Positions 52,149 to 52,243 of a stretch of 52,243 bases of DNA are shown in pieces. Numbering within the stretch: the first letter of the stretch is position 1; the number at the start of each line of letters is the position of its first letter. A program made the translations under genes and the position numbers. Origin of the DNA: Candidatus Woesearchaeota archaeon (GTDB taxonomy: Archaea > Nanobdellota > Nanobdellia > Woesearchaeales > GCA-2686295); NCBI GenBank assembly GCA_013202845.1, contig JABMPT010000001.1, forward strand, positions 1-52,243, given 5' to 3'. The notes below the pieces were generated by a model that was given only the letters and a program-made list of their open reading frames with translations, made no database searches and was not told the origin of the DNA.

Positions 52149-52243
52149 ATTTCAAAAAACAAATACCAAATTTTTTGACATTACTGAATTTGGCACTTGG
52201 TTTTTTAGCAATAGTTTTTTCTTTTAATCAGAATTTCAATTTG
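52145..52243 (+). CDS. CDP-alcohol phosphatidyltransferase (archaetidylserine synthase-like), partial
   Basis: Only the first 33 residues are in the window; the right edge cuts the gene. The start MNFKKQIPNFLTLLNLALGFLAIVFS matches the N-terminal membrane helix of PssA-type CDP-alcohol transferases (PNxLTLLNLxxGF). Coupling by ATGA overlap to the decarboxylase supports archaetidylserine synthase, which would supply its substrate. The catalytic DGxxAR motif lies outside the window, so it could not be checked. Confidence 0.75.
   Translation, partial: MNFKKQIPNFLTLLNLALGFLAIVFSFNQNFNL

Noticed and set aside
1-52243. CRISPR array, insertion sequences, prophage or defence island
   Set aside because: No regularly spaced repeats, transposase, integrase or known defence genes are seen; the gene content is core housekeeping.

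Overview
The window is a dense, AT-rich archaeal chromosome segment. It encodes archaeal or eukaryote-like information-processing proteins: RPA, RadA, topoisomerase VI, archaeal DnaG, aRF1, aIF5A, fibrillarin/Nop5, L40e, Rio1, a Pno1-like KH protein, a two-ring CDC48 ATPase and GatD/GatE. Many enzymes are shortened (Nop5, aRF1, GatE), there are several small one- or two-helix membrane proteins, and some proteins look restricted to small-genome archaea. This fits a DPANN-type archaeon (Woesearchaeota/Pacearchaeota-like). That assignment is inferred from gene content, not from a 16S gene. No CRISPR array, insertion sequence, prophage or integrase was seen.

Layout. 0.1-4.1 kb holds DNA recombination genes (RPA, a small conserved protein, RadA), a TRAM protein, ThpR and a minus-strand tRNA-Arg(UCU) that appears to carry a 15-nt intron in the D-loop. 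4.1-9.1 kb holds ValRS, a secreted unknown, CysRS and a truncated serA remnant. 9.1-14 kb holds an AI-2E-type membrane protein, a radical SAM enzyme, and a nucleotidyltransferase/glycogen-debranching pair. 14-21.4 kb is a translation block: PLP decarboxylase plus deoxyhypusine synthase, an E1-like protein, fibrillarin plus a short Nop5, aRF1, a SprT-like peptidase, aIF5A and L40e. 21.4-31 kb holds a site-2 protease, a winged-helix regulator, an unusual PurF homologue, a Trm-G10-like methylase, a degenerate PEP-synthase N-domain protein with a long acidic tail, archaeal FBP aldolase, a PfkB kinase with a structured leader, and a PHP protein. 31-37.4 kb holds Topo VI A/B, the KH protein, Rio1 and DnaG. 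37.4-37.8 kb is the largest gene-free stretch and holds a candidate structured RNA. 37.8-52.2 kb holds a parvulin-thioredoxin fusion, HerA-like ATPase, MFS transporter, TrpRS, an Asp/Glu racemase-like protein, CDC48, GatD, GatE, Xth, and the phospholipid pair Psd/PssA (the last cut by the window end).

How the genes connect. Deoxyhypusine synthase, its coupled decarboxylase and aIF5A are the main elements of hypusine modification. GatD and GatE together make Gln-tRNA(Gln) by transamidation. FlpA and Nop5 form the box C/D methylation core. PfkB kinase and aldolase suggest sugar-phosphate flux. Psd and PssA make ethanolamine-type ether lipids. Transcription signals are of two kinds: TATA boxes 25-30 bp before an ATG (leaderless mRNAs), and GGTGAT/AGGAGG ribosome-binding sites at other genes.

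The most novel-looking items are the D-loop intron in tRNA-Arg, the four-hairpin mutually exclusive leader before the PfkB kinase, the twin-hairpin RNA at 37.6-37.75 kb, and a PurF homologue whose nucleophile position is Thr rather than Cys.
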